Positions 47,001 through 54,750 of a DNA stretch of 64,000 nucleotides are shown here, piece after piece; position 1 is the stretch's first letter; every line of letters begins with the position of its first letter. Both the position numbers and the translations under genes were made by a program. The stretch covers positions 1-64,000 of the forward strand of contig WRAG01000003.1 in assembly GCA_009780345.1 (NCBI GenBank). The letters run 5' to 3'. The notes beneath the pieces are model-generated. The model saw nothing but the letters and a program-made list of their open reading frames with translations, did no database searches and was not told the origin of the DNA. Source of the stretch: Oscillospiraceae bacterium (lineage in GTDB: Bacteria > Bacillota > Clostridia > Monoglobales > WRAG01).

Positions 47001-47609
47001 GACCTTGAAATCCGCGGCGCGGGCAATCTTATCGGCGCGCAGCAGCATGGACACATGGACGCCGTCGGCTACGATTTGTATTGCAAACTACTAGCCGAAG
47101 CGACGCAGGAAGCGCGCGGGCAAGCACCCGAAAAAAACGCCGATACGTTGGTGGACATCACTGTAAACGCTTACATTCCTGAAAATTACATCGCCGCGCA
47201 CCATTTGCGAATTTCGGCGTACAAACGAATCGCCGCAATCGAAACCGAGCAAGATTTATCCGACACTTACGCGGAATTGGAGGACAGATTCGGCGACGTT
47301 CCGAATTCGGTCAAAAATTTGATGGAAGTCGCGCTTATAAAAAATATCGCGTCGAAACTTAAAATCACCGAAGTGCTTTGCAAGAGTGATGAGGTAATTT
47401 TCAAGTTTTTGCCCGAAAATCCGCCTAACATGCAGAGAATAGTAGATTTTATCGACAAATTCCCGCTTCAGCTAGAGCTGAACTTAAAAGCCAAAACTCC
47501 GAATTTCCGCTACAAACTCGCGCATAAAAAAGGTGATGAGGCGGAATATATTAACAAAATAAAAATATTTCTAAAAAAAGCTTTCCTTTTGGAAGATTAT
47601 AGTGTATAA
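44085..47609 (+). CDS. mfd: Transcription-repair coupling factor Mfd
   Basis: 1174 residues, normal length. The N-terminal UvrB-like module is followed by the RNA-polymerase-interacting domain (DLSIGDFVVHQNHGIGEYLG, YKGDDLLYVPSEQLDHVYKY). The RecG-like motor has GDVGYGKTEVALRAAF (Walker A), DEEQRFG (Walker B), TATPIPRTLHMS and QLRGRVGRS. It removes stalled RNA polymerase and recruits UvrA. Residues about 252-270 (ATRSRSLRDKSEY) are encoded by a palindromic insertion. Confidence 0.97.
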   Translation: MNEVFSELIQSIADGISPISVTGVSDSSRAHLISCMPQTVHKLVISHSHVAARKLFEDLKFFSGEENVLFFPNSELLFYDVEAVGRDIITERLSALDKLQTSKKPLTIVATIDAVLSATFPRELYETFTTEIKVGGTVDLNELCETLVTIGYTREDMVEGKGQFSLRGGILDFFPHYSSMPYRIEFFDTDVDSIRLFDVDSQLTVQKVDSARISPAEEIILLPSLRQEFEEKGYILSRSLMKYIPLIYPEATRSRSLRDKSEYAPDNSTTICEKSRKSSLIYPDKLPNLLDYIDSPTVFFDEPARVAESAEKLERNVSETVAEMLLRGVIPQFDGEKHYICDYNETMERLLGNQVVGISGLSHPTSDFPPKKLISITSKSIGTFHGKMEFAVQAIKSYQKQDYQVIILVNGESRAKNFAQSLQDEGISMTCSPDLDEPPKPGGVMVTNGVIDGGFEYPTAKLAVICDKEIFGADHFGDGRKKGVRRPGRNKGNKIDSFTDLSIGDFVVHQNHGIGEYLGIETKTILGITRDYIRIKYKGDDLLYVPSEQLDHVYKYIGKDGASVRVNKLGGAEWNRAKQRVRAACVDMAKELVELYAARENIQGIAYSPDNEFQRQFDDSFPYEETDDQLISIDEVKKDMQRRRPMDRLLCGDVGYGKTEVALRAAFKAVLDGYQVAYLAPTTILVNQHFNTFRKRMKEFAISVEMLSRFRTPAEQKEIIRKLKSGEIDIIIGTHRLLQKDIEFKKLGFLIVDEEQRFGVAHKERIKEIRKEIDVLTLTATPIPRTLHMSMVGIRDMSVIHQPPKDRYPVGTYVLEYDEQVIKDAIKRELDRGGQVFYLSNRVNGIFRVATKIVELVPEARVGVGHGKMSERELENVMHDLHEGNIDVLVCTTIIETGLDVPNVNTIIIEDADRMGLSQLYQLRGRVGRSNRLAYAYLTFRRDKILTEVAEKRLRAIREFTEFGSGFKIALRDLEIRGAGNLIGAQQHGHMDAVGYDLYCKLLAEATQEARGQAPEKNADTLVDITVNAYIPENYIAAHHLRISAYKRIAAIETEQDLSDTYAELEDRFGDVPNSVKNLMEVALIKNIASKLKITEVLCKSDEVIFKFLPENPPNMQRIVDFIDKFPLQLELNLKAKTPNFRYKLAHKKGDEAEYINKIKIFLKKAFLLEDYSV
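44839..44870. repeat. Palindromic insert inside mfd
   Basis: CTCGCTCT and AGAGCGAG enclose GTCCCTGCGGGAC. The palindrome is read in frame within mfd and codes for a Arg/Ser-rich stretch in a region that is variable in the family. Confidence 0.6.
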
Positions 47610-47669
47610 TGCTCCTTGTATAATAAAATTTGAAAAAACAGCAAGATAAAAACGGAGGTAACGATTAAT

Positions 47670-48686
47670 ATGAAAAAGTGGATTATTTTAGTGGTGGCAT
47701 TAATTTTGGCGGCGGCGCTGGTTTGGTTCTTCTTTTTTAGAACCGGTGGCGCGACGGTTGCAACGGTAGACGGCGTAAACATTACCGAGGACGATGTAAG
47801 TTTTAGAATGAGAGACGCCGAAAGCGCATTGTGGCCGGAATACAACGAAATGTTCCCCGACCACATGGATTTTGACTATGACGTAGAGTTCAGAGACGGA
47901 TTAACGTTCGGCGAAGCTGTTCGCCAGGAAGCGGTTAGAATGGCGGCGACTGAAGCGCTTATCTTGCGTGAAGCGCGAAGATTGAACACAAATTCATTAA
48001 GCAGAGAAGAAATAGAACATGTAAACGAGCATATCTCAAGCACTCGTGAACATTTTGACGCAATGGAGCCGGGCGGATTTAACTCGGCGCTGCGCGATGC
48101 CGGATTCCGCGGCGAATCTCAATGGAGAGATGTTCTTGATAATCAGCGTATAATACAAAATACTATCGAGGCGATAATGGAAAATCCTGACGAATTAGCA
48201 AGGCTTGCGCCATACATGAATGGCGACGATGACGACGAAAGTCCGACAAGCAGAGCAGACGCTATTTACGCAAGAATTCAAGCGGGCGAAGATTTCGACA
48301 CTTTAATGCACTTATACAGCGAAGATCCCGGTTTGGCAAGCTATCCCGACGGTTACACTTTCGGACCTATGGAAATGGTTCCCGAGTTCGAGCAAGGCAC
48401 TCGTGAACTTGCAATAGGCGAAGTAAGCCGCCCAATTCGAACTACTCACGGATACCATATTATAATGCGTATCGCACCTTTTGAAGATGGCATGTTGCGT
48501 CCGCTTGGCGAAGACGAAAGTTTGTCAGATTTATACGCGGCTAAACATATCCTAATCAGCGCCGGCGCTCCGGGCAATGATCAAATGCAAGCTATTTTCG
48601 AGGCGTTTGAAGCTATGGCTCGACAAGCTAATATCGTTTTCTTACCTGCGCTTAACAACATTCGGGTTGCGCCTCAAGAAGACTAA
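47670..48686 (+). CDS. Parvulin-type peptidyl-prolyl isomerase (PrsA/SurA-like foldase)
   Basis: 338 residues; the ATG follows CGGAGGTAACGATTAAT. One N-terminal membrane anchor without a lipobox (residues 4-24). A SurA-type helical region begins ATVDGVNITEDDV. The parvulin core is GEDFDTLMHLYSEDP, GPMEMVPEFEQGTRELAIGE and VSRPIRTTHGYHIIMR. The A-x-HIL strand that normally opens the domain appears after it instead (AAKHILISAG at about residue 290). It probably folds secreted proteins at the outer face of the membrane; the many SLH proteins would be natural clients. It follows mfd by 60 bp. Confidence 0.85.
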   Translation: MKKWIILVVALILAAALVWFFFFRTGGATVATVDGVNITEDDVSFRMRDAESALWPEYNEMFPDHMDFDYDVEFRDGLTFGEAVRQEAVRMAATEALILREARRLNTNSLSREEIEHVNEHISSTREHFDAMEPGGFNSALRDAGFRGESQWRDVLDNQRIIQNTIEAIMENPDELARLAPYMNGDDDDESPTSRADAIYARIQAGEDFDTLMHLYSEDPGLASYPDGYTFGPMEMVPEFEQGTRELAIGEVSRPIRTTHGYHIIMRIAPFEDGMLRPLGEDESLSDLYAAKHILISAGAPGNDQMQAIFEAFEAMARQANIVFLPALNNIRVAPQED

Positions 48687-48700
48687 TTAATGAGAATATT

Positions 48701-48730
48701 AAAAAAGAGTGCGAAAGCACTCTTTTTTTT
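48701..48730 (+). terminator. Terminator of the foldase gene
   Basis: AAAAAAGAGTGC, loop GAAA, GCACTCTTTTTTTT. Confidence 0.95.
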
Positions 48731-49232
48731 AGGGCTTCGCCCTAAAACCCGATTTTCAGATCAAGTCGTTGCCGCCTTTTGCCCTTGTCAGGGCAGGATG
48801 ACAAGGATTTATCGAAATCCTTGTCAATCCACGAAAAACTTTAAAAAGTTTTATCAAACATGCGTCGCACACGCGCTATGGCGCTATTGTGACCGCGCCG
48901 CTATAAAGATGTGCAAACATCTACGTATTAGTCAAGTGCCTACGGCGGCAAAAGCCGCAATGCTCAACTGAAAGCGGCAGTATATCTCGCTAGTCTTTCC
49001 GTGAACGCGGTTAGCTAACTTCTGTCGCCCTCATGTCCAGCGGGGTACCTGCGCGCTTTTTGCGTGAGTCGCGGACATAGTAGGCGACGGTTTTGATAAA
49101 ACTTTTGCCGTCAAAAGTTTTTCGGGGTTTGTCAAGGGTATTCGACAATACCCTTGACGGTCTTATGCCCTAGGGCATACCCTAAAAAGGTTTTAAGCTA
49201 GCCCCAGCAGCCACAAAAAGATTCGCCCTAAA
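48731..49232 (+). repeat. Composite hairpin repeat, copy F (foldase/ABC permease gap)
   Basis: The core is 48800-49158. Left end: GACAAGGATTTATCGAAATCCTTGTC in two halves, then AATCC. The left arm is diverged (GCGTCGCACACGCGCTATGG, AGATGTGCAAACATCT). The centre keeps ATCTCGCTAGTCTTTCCG but changes to CCGTGAACGCGG; the first centre hairpin is lost. Right arm: CATGTCCAGCGGGGTACC to GCGGACATAG framed by GTCGCC and GGCGAC. Right end: GTCAAGGGTATTCGACAATACCCTTGAC in two halves. Flanks: AGGGCTTCGCCCT and TGCCCTAGGGCA. The gap (48687-49252) holds nothing else besides the terminator. Confidence 0.82.
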
Positions 49233-49252
49233 ACCCCACGGCGCGTTGCGCA

Positions 49253-50002
49253 TTAACCCCGTTTTTTCGCCAACCGCTCGCCGTCAAGCCCGTTTCTCAA
49301 ATTCGTCACAATAAACAGAACAAGCAAAACCGCAACGTTAATCGCCATGATTTGCAACATGCCTTCAGGAATCGCTGCAACCCCCTCGATGACTTGAACC
49401 GTGCCATCAGGCATTTCAAGAATTGTCCCGCCCGTCTGCCGAATAAAAATATTCATCTGCTGAACAAAAGTGAAACGGAACATATTCGCTAAAGCTTCGT
49501 TCGCGACGGCAAAGATAGGGCCAATCCCCAAAACTAATGCGATAATCATAGTAAACGGCGCAAATTTCGAAAGCCCAAGTGTCGTTCCAAGCAATATCGA
49601 ACATACTATGCCAAGCATACAAAGAATTAGGAAATTGATCATAACCTCGCCCGAAAATCCTGCCATAAGCCCGAATAAATACAAAACTCCGAGTGATACC
49701 ATTAAGAACACTCCGCTTGTCGCAATCAAATATTGCCACGGTTTAACTCCCGCCATTCCCATAAACCGCAAATTCATGGTCGAACGATCTTCGGTGATAA
49801 TATAAGATGCGTTTCCTATCATCGAAATACCCGCAAACATAAGAACGAACTGCGAAACAATAATCGCTCTGGCATCTCCCGCGTCTGTAAGCATAAGCAT
49901 CAAAAAAGGTATAAGCAAAAACGACGCAGGCGTGCCGAATAGTGAAGGATTTTTGAAAAAACTTTTCAATTGTTTAGTAAATATGGCTTTTATGTTTCTC
50001 AT
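49253..50002 (-). CDS. ABC-2 type transporter permease
   Basis: 249 residues. Six membrane helices: a cytoplasmic start (MRNIKAIFTKQLKSFFKNP), a pair, then a group ending LQIMAINVAVLLVLFIVTNL. The pattern is that of ABC-2 permeases that export drugs, lipids or peptides. The start overlaps the stop of the ATPase gene by 4 nt. Last gene of the PadR-headed operon. Confidence 0.85.
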   Translation of the reverse strand: MRNIKAIFTKQLKSFFKNPSLFGTPASFLLIPFLMLMLTDAGDARAIIVSQFVLMFAGISMIGNASYIITEDRSTMNLRFMGMAGVKPWQYLIATSGVFLMVSLGVLYLFGLMAGFSGEVMINFLILCMLGIVCSILLGTTLGLSKFAPFTMIIALVLGIGPIFAVANEALANMFRFTFVQQMNIFIRQTGGTILEMPDGTVQVIEGVAAIPEGMLQIMAINVAVLLVLFIVTNLRNGLDGERLAKKRG

Positions 50003-50694
50003 AATTCCACCCCCGTAAGTTGTAAGAATACCGATTCTAAATCCGGCACGGTTTTTATCGAGTTATACCGCTCGCAAATTTCGTTCGGATTGCCCTGCTC
50101 AACAATCTTCCCATCATGCAAAAGAGCGATACGATCGCAAAGTTTTAACGCCTCATCCATGTTGTGCGTGGTCAAAAATATCGTCGCGCCCTGCTCTCGA
50201 AGCTCCTGCAAGAGTTTACAAACCCCTTTAGACGTTCCCGGGTCAAGCGCGGACGTCGGCTCGTCTAAAAACAAAAGTTTCGGCGAATACAATATCGCGC
50301 GTGCAAGCGCAAGCCTCTGCGTCATTCCGCGAGAGAGCTTTGACACCGTCTTTTTCGCCGAATCTTCTAATCCAACGGTTTTCAAAACTTCCATCGGCTT
50401 ATTTTTCGGCAGTCCGTAAATTTGCGCGTACAAATTCAGGTTTTCCAAGCAATTCAAGTGCGGATACAGCCCGCCGATGTCCAGCATAATCCCGATTTCA
50501 TGCGGATTCGCAATCACTTCTTTATTTCCGCCGTCCTCTTTAAGCATACCGGTAAGTATGTTGATAATCGTCGTCTTTCCCGCACCCGAAGGGCCAAGCA
50601 AGCCGAAAATCTCACCCTTTTTTACGTTGAAACTGACATCAGACAAAACAGTCTGCCCGCCAAACGTCTTTTCAATGTTTTCCATTTTAATCAA
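49999..50694 (-). CDS. ABC transporter ATP-binding protein
   Basis: 231 residues from a TTG eight bases after AGGAGG; the first ATG is three codons later. Walker A GPSGAGKT, Q-loop LDIGGLYPHLNC, signature LSRGMTQRLALARAIL, Walker B LLFLDEPTSALD, H-loop TTHN. This is the CcmA/DrrA type that pairs with ABC-2 permeases. The start overlaps the acetyltransferase stop (TTGA). Confidence 0.95.
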   Translation of the reverse strand: MIKMENIEKTFGGQTVLSDVSFNVKKGEIFGLLGPSGAGKTTIINILTGMLKEDGGNKEVIANPHEIGIMLDIGGLYPHLNCLENLNLYAQIYGLPKNKPMEVLKTVGLEDSAKKTVSKLSRGMTQRLALARAILYSPKLLFLDEPTSALDPGTSKGVCKLLQELREQGATIFLTTHNMDEALKLCDRIALLHDGKIVEQGNPNEICERYNSIKTVPDLESVFLQLTGVEL

Positions 50695-51278
50695 TTTGAA
50701 ATCCTCCTCATATATACAAGATATTTAAGTCCGCTCCCCTTTGGTGCGGGAACGCGTTTAACCTCACGGAATCCTAATTTTTCATACAGTCGAATCGCAG
50801 GCGCGTTGATGTCGATAACCTCCAATGCGTATTCTGAAAACGGCGAATCGTTCATAACGTGAGACAGAAGCGAAGTCATTACTCCCTTGCCCATATATTC
50901 CGGCGCGGTCGCGACGAAATCAATCGAGCCCGTCTGCGGCGTAAGCGCAAACGGATATTTGTTGTTCACCATATACTTATTCACTATTTTAAACCCAATA
51001 TTCCCACGCAAAAATCCGAAATGTTCAACAAATACCTTCTTATCCGGCTTAATCGGCGACGGATTTTTATCGCTGCAACCAACAAACCCCATGATCACAT
51101 CATCTTCAACCGTGACATAAAATTTGTCTAAATCAAAAATATGTTCAAACGCCTTTGAAAGCACAGCTTTGTCTTTAGAAAGACCATGTAATCCGTGGTC
51201 GTAAAACCCGTGCGCGAAAATACGTCCCATTTGCTCACGCGGGTCAAAAGCCAGCTCGCTCGCTCTTCTAACAGTCAT
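50691..51278 (-). CDS. GNAT-family N-acetyltransferase
   Basis: 195 residues. The acetyl-CoA loop is seen in IDFVATAPEYMGKGVMTSLL, followed by YALEVIDINAPAIRLYEKLGF, the usual GNAT C-terminal signature. The substrate is unknown. Beside an exporter, it could acetylate the exported or toxic compound, but that is inference. Confidence 0.88.
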   Translation of the reverse strand: MTVRRASELAFDPREQMGRIFAHGFYDHGLHGLSKDKAVLSKAFEHIFDLDKFYVTVEDDVIMGFVGCSDKNPSPIKPDKKVFVEHFGFLRGNIGFKIVNKYMVNNKYPFALTPQTGSIDFVATAPEYMGKGVMTSLLSHVMNDSPFSEYALEVIDINAPAIRLYEKLGFREVKRVPAPKGSGLKYLVYMRRISN

Positions 51279-51297
51279 TTTCTAATCCTCCCTCAAC

Positions 51298-52383
51298 TCA
51301 ACCGAACAACTTATCCCATTTCATCATAATCGCCATATCGCCCAATACCTTATACTTTCTTTTAAGTAGTGCCATCGTCCCCGAAACCTCGCCGCGCCCG
51401 ATTGCCTGCCAAAGCGAATAGGGCGTTTCAATTCTCGTGGTATATTCCTTGAAATTATCCGTTATAACCTCCGCGCCTTGCTCGGTTAGCAATATTTGAT
51501 AGGTTTTGTCAATGTCGGTATAGCACATTTCCAAAACCCGCTCCTTACCGTCATGTTTATAAGTCGCCGCCATCTCTTTTGTGGCAATTAAACTGTCCTC
51601 CTCGTCGCTTGCGGCGGCTTGAACGTCCGTGCTTTTTTCGCATTCCTGAGAAGCGGTCGCTTTTTCGTCTTCTTCATTAACCTCCCACGACGAATCCGCC
51701 GCCGCCTCGTAAATCTCGCGCGGAATCATAGGCTCGGCAAGTAACTTTTGCGTTTCCGCCTCAATTTTCCCCGCCGCGAACTCTTTCCCCGCGCGGCGAA
51801 CGATATCTAAGTATTCGTCAATTATTTCTTTTAACTCGGGTTCGTCAGCTATGTTCATTTCATCAAACAACCCGCCCTGCCCGACAAATACGCAAAACTC
51901 TTTGTAGTTAACTTCTCTTCCGTTACGCGCGAACAGCTTTTCGAAAAGGTCATAATTCCCCTCCGCCGTCCAAAATCCGCAGGTTGAAATATATGCCGCC
52001 CGAAGTTTTGACAAATCAAATCTCGTTGGGTGCCCGCCCGCCTCGGCGTCTTTGTCCATATACGGCATAGCTAGCGGCAACATTCGGTCATTGAAACACT
52101 TCAACTGTCCCGGAAAATAGCAACCGTACAATGGAAACGTCGTTATCATCACATCCGCCTCAACAATTTTCGGCAAAATCTCTGCCATATCATCTTTGAT
52201 TACGCATTTCCCCGGCGTTTTCTCCCAGCAGGAGTAGCAACCTGTACAACCGCTTACGTTGACTTTCGAAACGTCGATAATTTCCGCGTTTTCCCAGCCC
52301 GCGCCCTCTAAAAATGCGCGCGTTACTTTCATACTCGAACTTCGCTCGCTCCTCGGCGAACCGTTTATTACTAAAACGTTCAT
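51298..52383 (-). CDS. Flavodoxin-like NAD(P)H reductase fused to SCP2-like domain
   Basis: 361 residues from the ATG of MNVLVINGSPRSERSSS, after GGAGAG. Residues 1-210 are an FMN-binding flavodoxin fold with the iron-sulfur-flavoprotein-type Cys set CTGCYSCWEKTPGKC and TTFPLYGCYFPGQLKCF. An acidic linker (about 215-255) leads to a C-terminal SCP2-type sterol/lipid-carrier domain (TYQILLTEQGAEV, GEVSGTMALLKRKYKVLGD). The pairing suggests reduction of a bound hydrophobic substrate. It lies 19 bp upstream of the acetyltransferase. Confidence 0.82.
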   Translation of the reverse strand: MNVLVINGSPRSERSSSMKVTRAFLEGAGWENAEIIDVSKVNVSGCTGCYSCWEKTPGKCVIKDDMAEILPKIVEADVMITTFPLYGCYFPGQLKCFNDRMLPLAMPYMDKDAEAGGHPTRFDLSKLRAAYISTCGFWTAEGNYDLFEKLFARNGREVNYKEFCVFVGQGGLFDEMNIADEPELKEIIDEYLDIVRRAGKEFAAGKIEAETQKLLAEPMIPREIYEAAADSSWEVNEEDEKATASQECEKSTDVQAAASDEEDSLIATKEMAATYKHDGKERVLEMCYTDIDKTYQILLTEQGAEVITDNFKEYTTRIETPYSLWQAIGRGEVSGTMALLKRKYKVLGDMAIMMKWDKLFG

Positions 52384-52446
52384 GGTTTTCTCTCCTTTTT
52401 TCAAAATTTTCTTATAATTCATCAATAGCATTGCATATCACCTTCT

Positions 52447-53442
52447 CTAAATTTCGAATTTGACTAAGCTATCCTTTTTGCGATGGGCGAAAATTACGCC
52501 CTCCCGCGTCGTAAGGTTATACACCGCAGACCATTGCAGAATATCGAATTTTTCACCTGTTTCGGCGTTTCTGTTATATCCGCCGACTTCCGCAAGCAAC
52601 TCAACCGCCTGCATGTCTGTTAAAACTCCGCCGTTATTTTCGATGGCTGCCTTAACTTTGTTATATCTGTCTAACTCGCAAGCTCCCTCGCAATTTTCGG
52701 GGTTATTTGCTGCAAAGTTTGAGCAGATTTGATACTCTTCCTCAACTTCGGTAACTTTCAGTTCACCGTCCTCAAAATTCACGATTACCGAACGCCCGCT
52801 TGCGTCCGCAATAAGATACTGGCAAGTAATGCCGTAAGGAAAGTGGACATTGTATTGCCCCATCAACTCAATCGCCTGCGCAACGCTTTCCGCCTTATCC
52901 AAAACCAGTCTGACAAGGTCTAAAGAATTTAGCGTAACTTTGTTTTGGTCAGACGGACCTTCGGCTTGCGGCACCGCGACAATCCCGATTGCAACCCCCT
53001 TCTCGTTCATGCCGTCCATTGGCATAAAGGGCGCGGCAAGCGTGTTAACGCTGTTAAGATCAAGTCCGCTCGGCAGATTGTCTTTACTGTATCCGGCGAA
53101 TATCAAATTAATCATTGAAACCGACGAATATCCGTTGTCGGGAGTGGTTTTCACCTGCAAAGACGGCGAAACACTATGTCCGGTGTGAAAAAAATCCATG
53201 TTTCGTCCCACCAAAACCTCGCCTTTATCGTTTCGAACGGCAAACATGGTGCAACCGCTTCCCGGAACATAAGTCGTGTCAATTTCCTCGTCAAACTCCG
53301 TTCCGACTTTTAAATATTCGTCAAATCCGTAATCTCCGAAGTAGGTCATTTGAAACATGCCGTAATCGTCAACCTTTTTGATTGAATCCAAACTTTTAAG
53401 CACGTTTGTTGTTTCTTCCAACATTCTTTCGATCTTATCCAT
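52447..53442 (-). CDS. Ntn-hydrolase, choloylglycine hydrolase / linear amide hydrolase family
   Basis: 331 residues from the ATG seven bases after GGAGG. The family signature GSGCTMFAVRNDKGEVLVGR, then NMDF, places the nucleophile at Cys64. Active enzyme would need removal of residues 1-63 to expose that Cys. Asn in GMNEKGVAIGIV and the DLVRLVLDKAESVAQA segment also fit. Substrates in the family are bile salts, penicillins and acyl-homoserine lactones; the one here is unknown. The start overlaps the padR stop by 1 nt (TGATG). Confidence 0.82.
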   Translation of the reverse strand: MDKIERMLEETTNVLKSLDSIKKVDDYGMFQMTYFGDYGFDEYLKVGTEFDEEIDTTYVPGSGCTMFAVRNDKGEVLVGRNMDFFHTGHSVSPSLQVKTTPDNGYSSVSMINLIFAGYSKDNLPSGLDLNSVNTLAAPFMPMDGMNEKGVAIGIVAVPQAEGPSDQNKVTLNSLDLVRLVLDKAESVAQAIELMGQYNVHFPYGITCQYLIADASGRSVIVNFEDGELKVTEVEEEYQICSNFAANNPENCEGACELDRYNKVKAAIENNGGVLTDMQAVELLAEVGGYNRNAETGEKFDILQWSAVYNLTTREGVIFAHRKKDSLVKFEI

Positions 53443-53999
53443 CAATCTTCCTCCTCTAATATTTCAATCGCCTTATCCGCCCATTCAAGCGCGGCTTTAT
53501 TCATTATCTCGCCGAATAGCGCAGTAAGCTTCCAATACTTTGCGCTGTTGGCAAGTTCCGGTTGTTTAACCACTTCTTCATTCACCTCGTCAATAATTCC
53601 CTCTAATGTCTTTATGCCTTTTAGCGAATATTCTTTAGACGTTCGCAATAACTTCAAAGTATAATCAGCGTCAAGTTCGCCGCCAAAGAATATACGCATC
53701 AACAAAGCATTCCCCTTTCCGGTATGAGGTTTAAACGGGTCAAAGTTTGAAAGCCAATCCGTAAACTCTGCTTTGCCCTGTTCGGTAACCGAATAAACGC
53801 GCTTGTTCGGCTTGTCTTCTTGTATTACCCGCTCGCTGGTGAGCCAACCGCTTTGCTCCATCGCGTCGAGCTCGCGGTAAATTTGACTTGCCTTTGCCTG
53901 CCAAAAATGCCCAAGCGATTCGTTGAAAAACTTTGTAAGCTCATATCCTGTCATAGGTTCATAATTCAAAAGACCAATCAATCCGTGTTTTAGTGACAT
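53442..53999 (-). CDS. PadR-family transcriptional regulator
   Basis: 185 residues from the ATG of MSLKHGLIGLLNYEPMTGYE, after AAAGGAG. The winged helix is HFWQAKASQIYRELDAMEQSGWL with RVYSVTEQGKAEF; the C-terminal helical domain is the Vir_act_alpha_C type. PadR proteins usually repress efflux or detoxification genes and respond to small molecules. It heads the operon and probably controls it. Confidence 0.93.
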   Translation of the reverse strand: MSLKHGLIGLLNYEPMTGYELTKFFNESLGHFWQAKASQIYRELDAMEQSGWLTSERVIQEDKPNKRVYSVTEQGKAEFTDWLSNFDPFKPHTGKGNALLMRIFFGGELDADYTLKLLRTSKEYSLKGIKTLEGIIDEVNEEVVKQPELANSAKYWKLTALFGEIMNKAALEWADKAIEILEEED

Positions 54000-54050
54000 G
54001 TCAATATTCTCCTTTCGATATATTCGTGTTTTGTTATATTCAACAAGTTG

Positions 54051-54079
54051 ATTATACAATGCGTTTTATATTCTGTCAA
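54051..54079 (-). promoter_or_regulatory. Promoter of the padR operon
   Basis: On the minus strand, TTGACA, 17 bp, TATAAT. The palindrome CAACTTGTTG lies directly after the -10 (54041-54050) and is a candidate operator. Confidence 0.88.
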
Positions 54080-54125
54080 GAGTTTTTTTGAAATTTTTTC
54101 AAAAAATTTTTTTCGACACGAAAAA

Positions 54126-54166
54126 ATCCCCCGCAAACTACCATGTATCGGTAATTTGTGGGGGAT
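54126..54166 (-). terminator. Terminator of the MntP/YtaF-like gene
   Basis: On the minus strand, GATCCCCCACAAATTACC and GGTAGTTTGCGGGGGAT pair as a long stem and are followed by TTTTTTC. It lies 15 bp after the stop. Confidence 0.9.
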
Positions 54167-54180
54167 CTCTTGATTCTGAA

Positions 54181-54750
54181 CTATATCCCAATTTCTACAA
54201 AAAGTGCCATAAGTCCGTATGTAATAAGCGCAAGCCCCGAAATAACGTGGCTTATAACCGCCGGAATCCGCTTCACATATTTCGTTCTCGCCAAAAAGAA
54301 CGACAACGCCGAATACCCGAAATGCGCAAGCGCGACGGTAATCGGAATTGCGAAAGTCGCCTCCGCGCCGAAAATAAACGTAATTCCCATAGTTATCAAC
54401 ATCGCCTCGCCGCTCATAACCAATCCAATGGGGATAAGTGTTTTAAGAGATGTGATTTCTTCCTCACCTGTGATTCCTTTGCGACGTTTGATATACTTGG
54501 ATATAAAATAGTGCAAAATATACCAAAGCCCAAGCCCGATAAACGCGAATCCCACAATCAAATCAGGATCAAACGGTATTATTTCATAAACCCGCTCGGC
54601 AATCATAAACCCAAGCACGCAAAGTCCCGCAAGAAATACGTTAATTAAGCATAAATATAAAAATTTGCATCTCTTTTGCAACCCAAGTGAAAGTCCGATA
54701 AAAAACGCATCCACCGACACAATAAGTCCGGATAAAACTGACATAAACAT
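54181..54750 (-). CDS. MntP/YtaF-like membrane protein
   Basis: 189 residues; ATG seven bases after GGAGG. Six membrane helices in two repeats, each with an acidic turn: SVDAFFIGLSLGLQKR in the first helix pair and VMSGEAMLITMGITFIFG in the second. This is the layout of manganese exporter MntP and the related sporulation protein YtaF. SVDAF fits YtaF. It may move Mn or another metal. The leader ahead of it is highly structured. Confidence 0.78.
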   Translation of the reverse strand: MFMSVLSGLIVSVDAFFIGLSLGLQKRCKFLYLCLINVFLAGLCVLGFMIAERVYEIIPFDPDLIVGFAFIGLGLWYILHYFISKYIKRRKGITGEEEITSLKTLIPIGLVMSGEAMLITMGITFIFGAEATFAIPITVALAHFGYSALSFFLARTKYVKRIPAVISHVISGLALITYGLMALFVEIGI

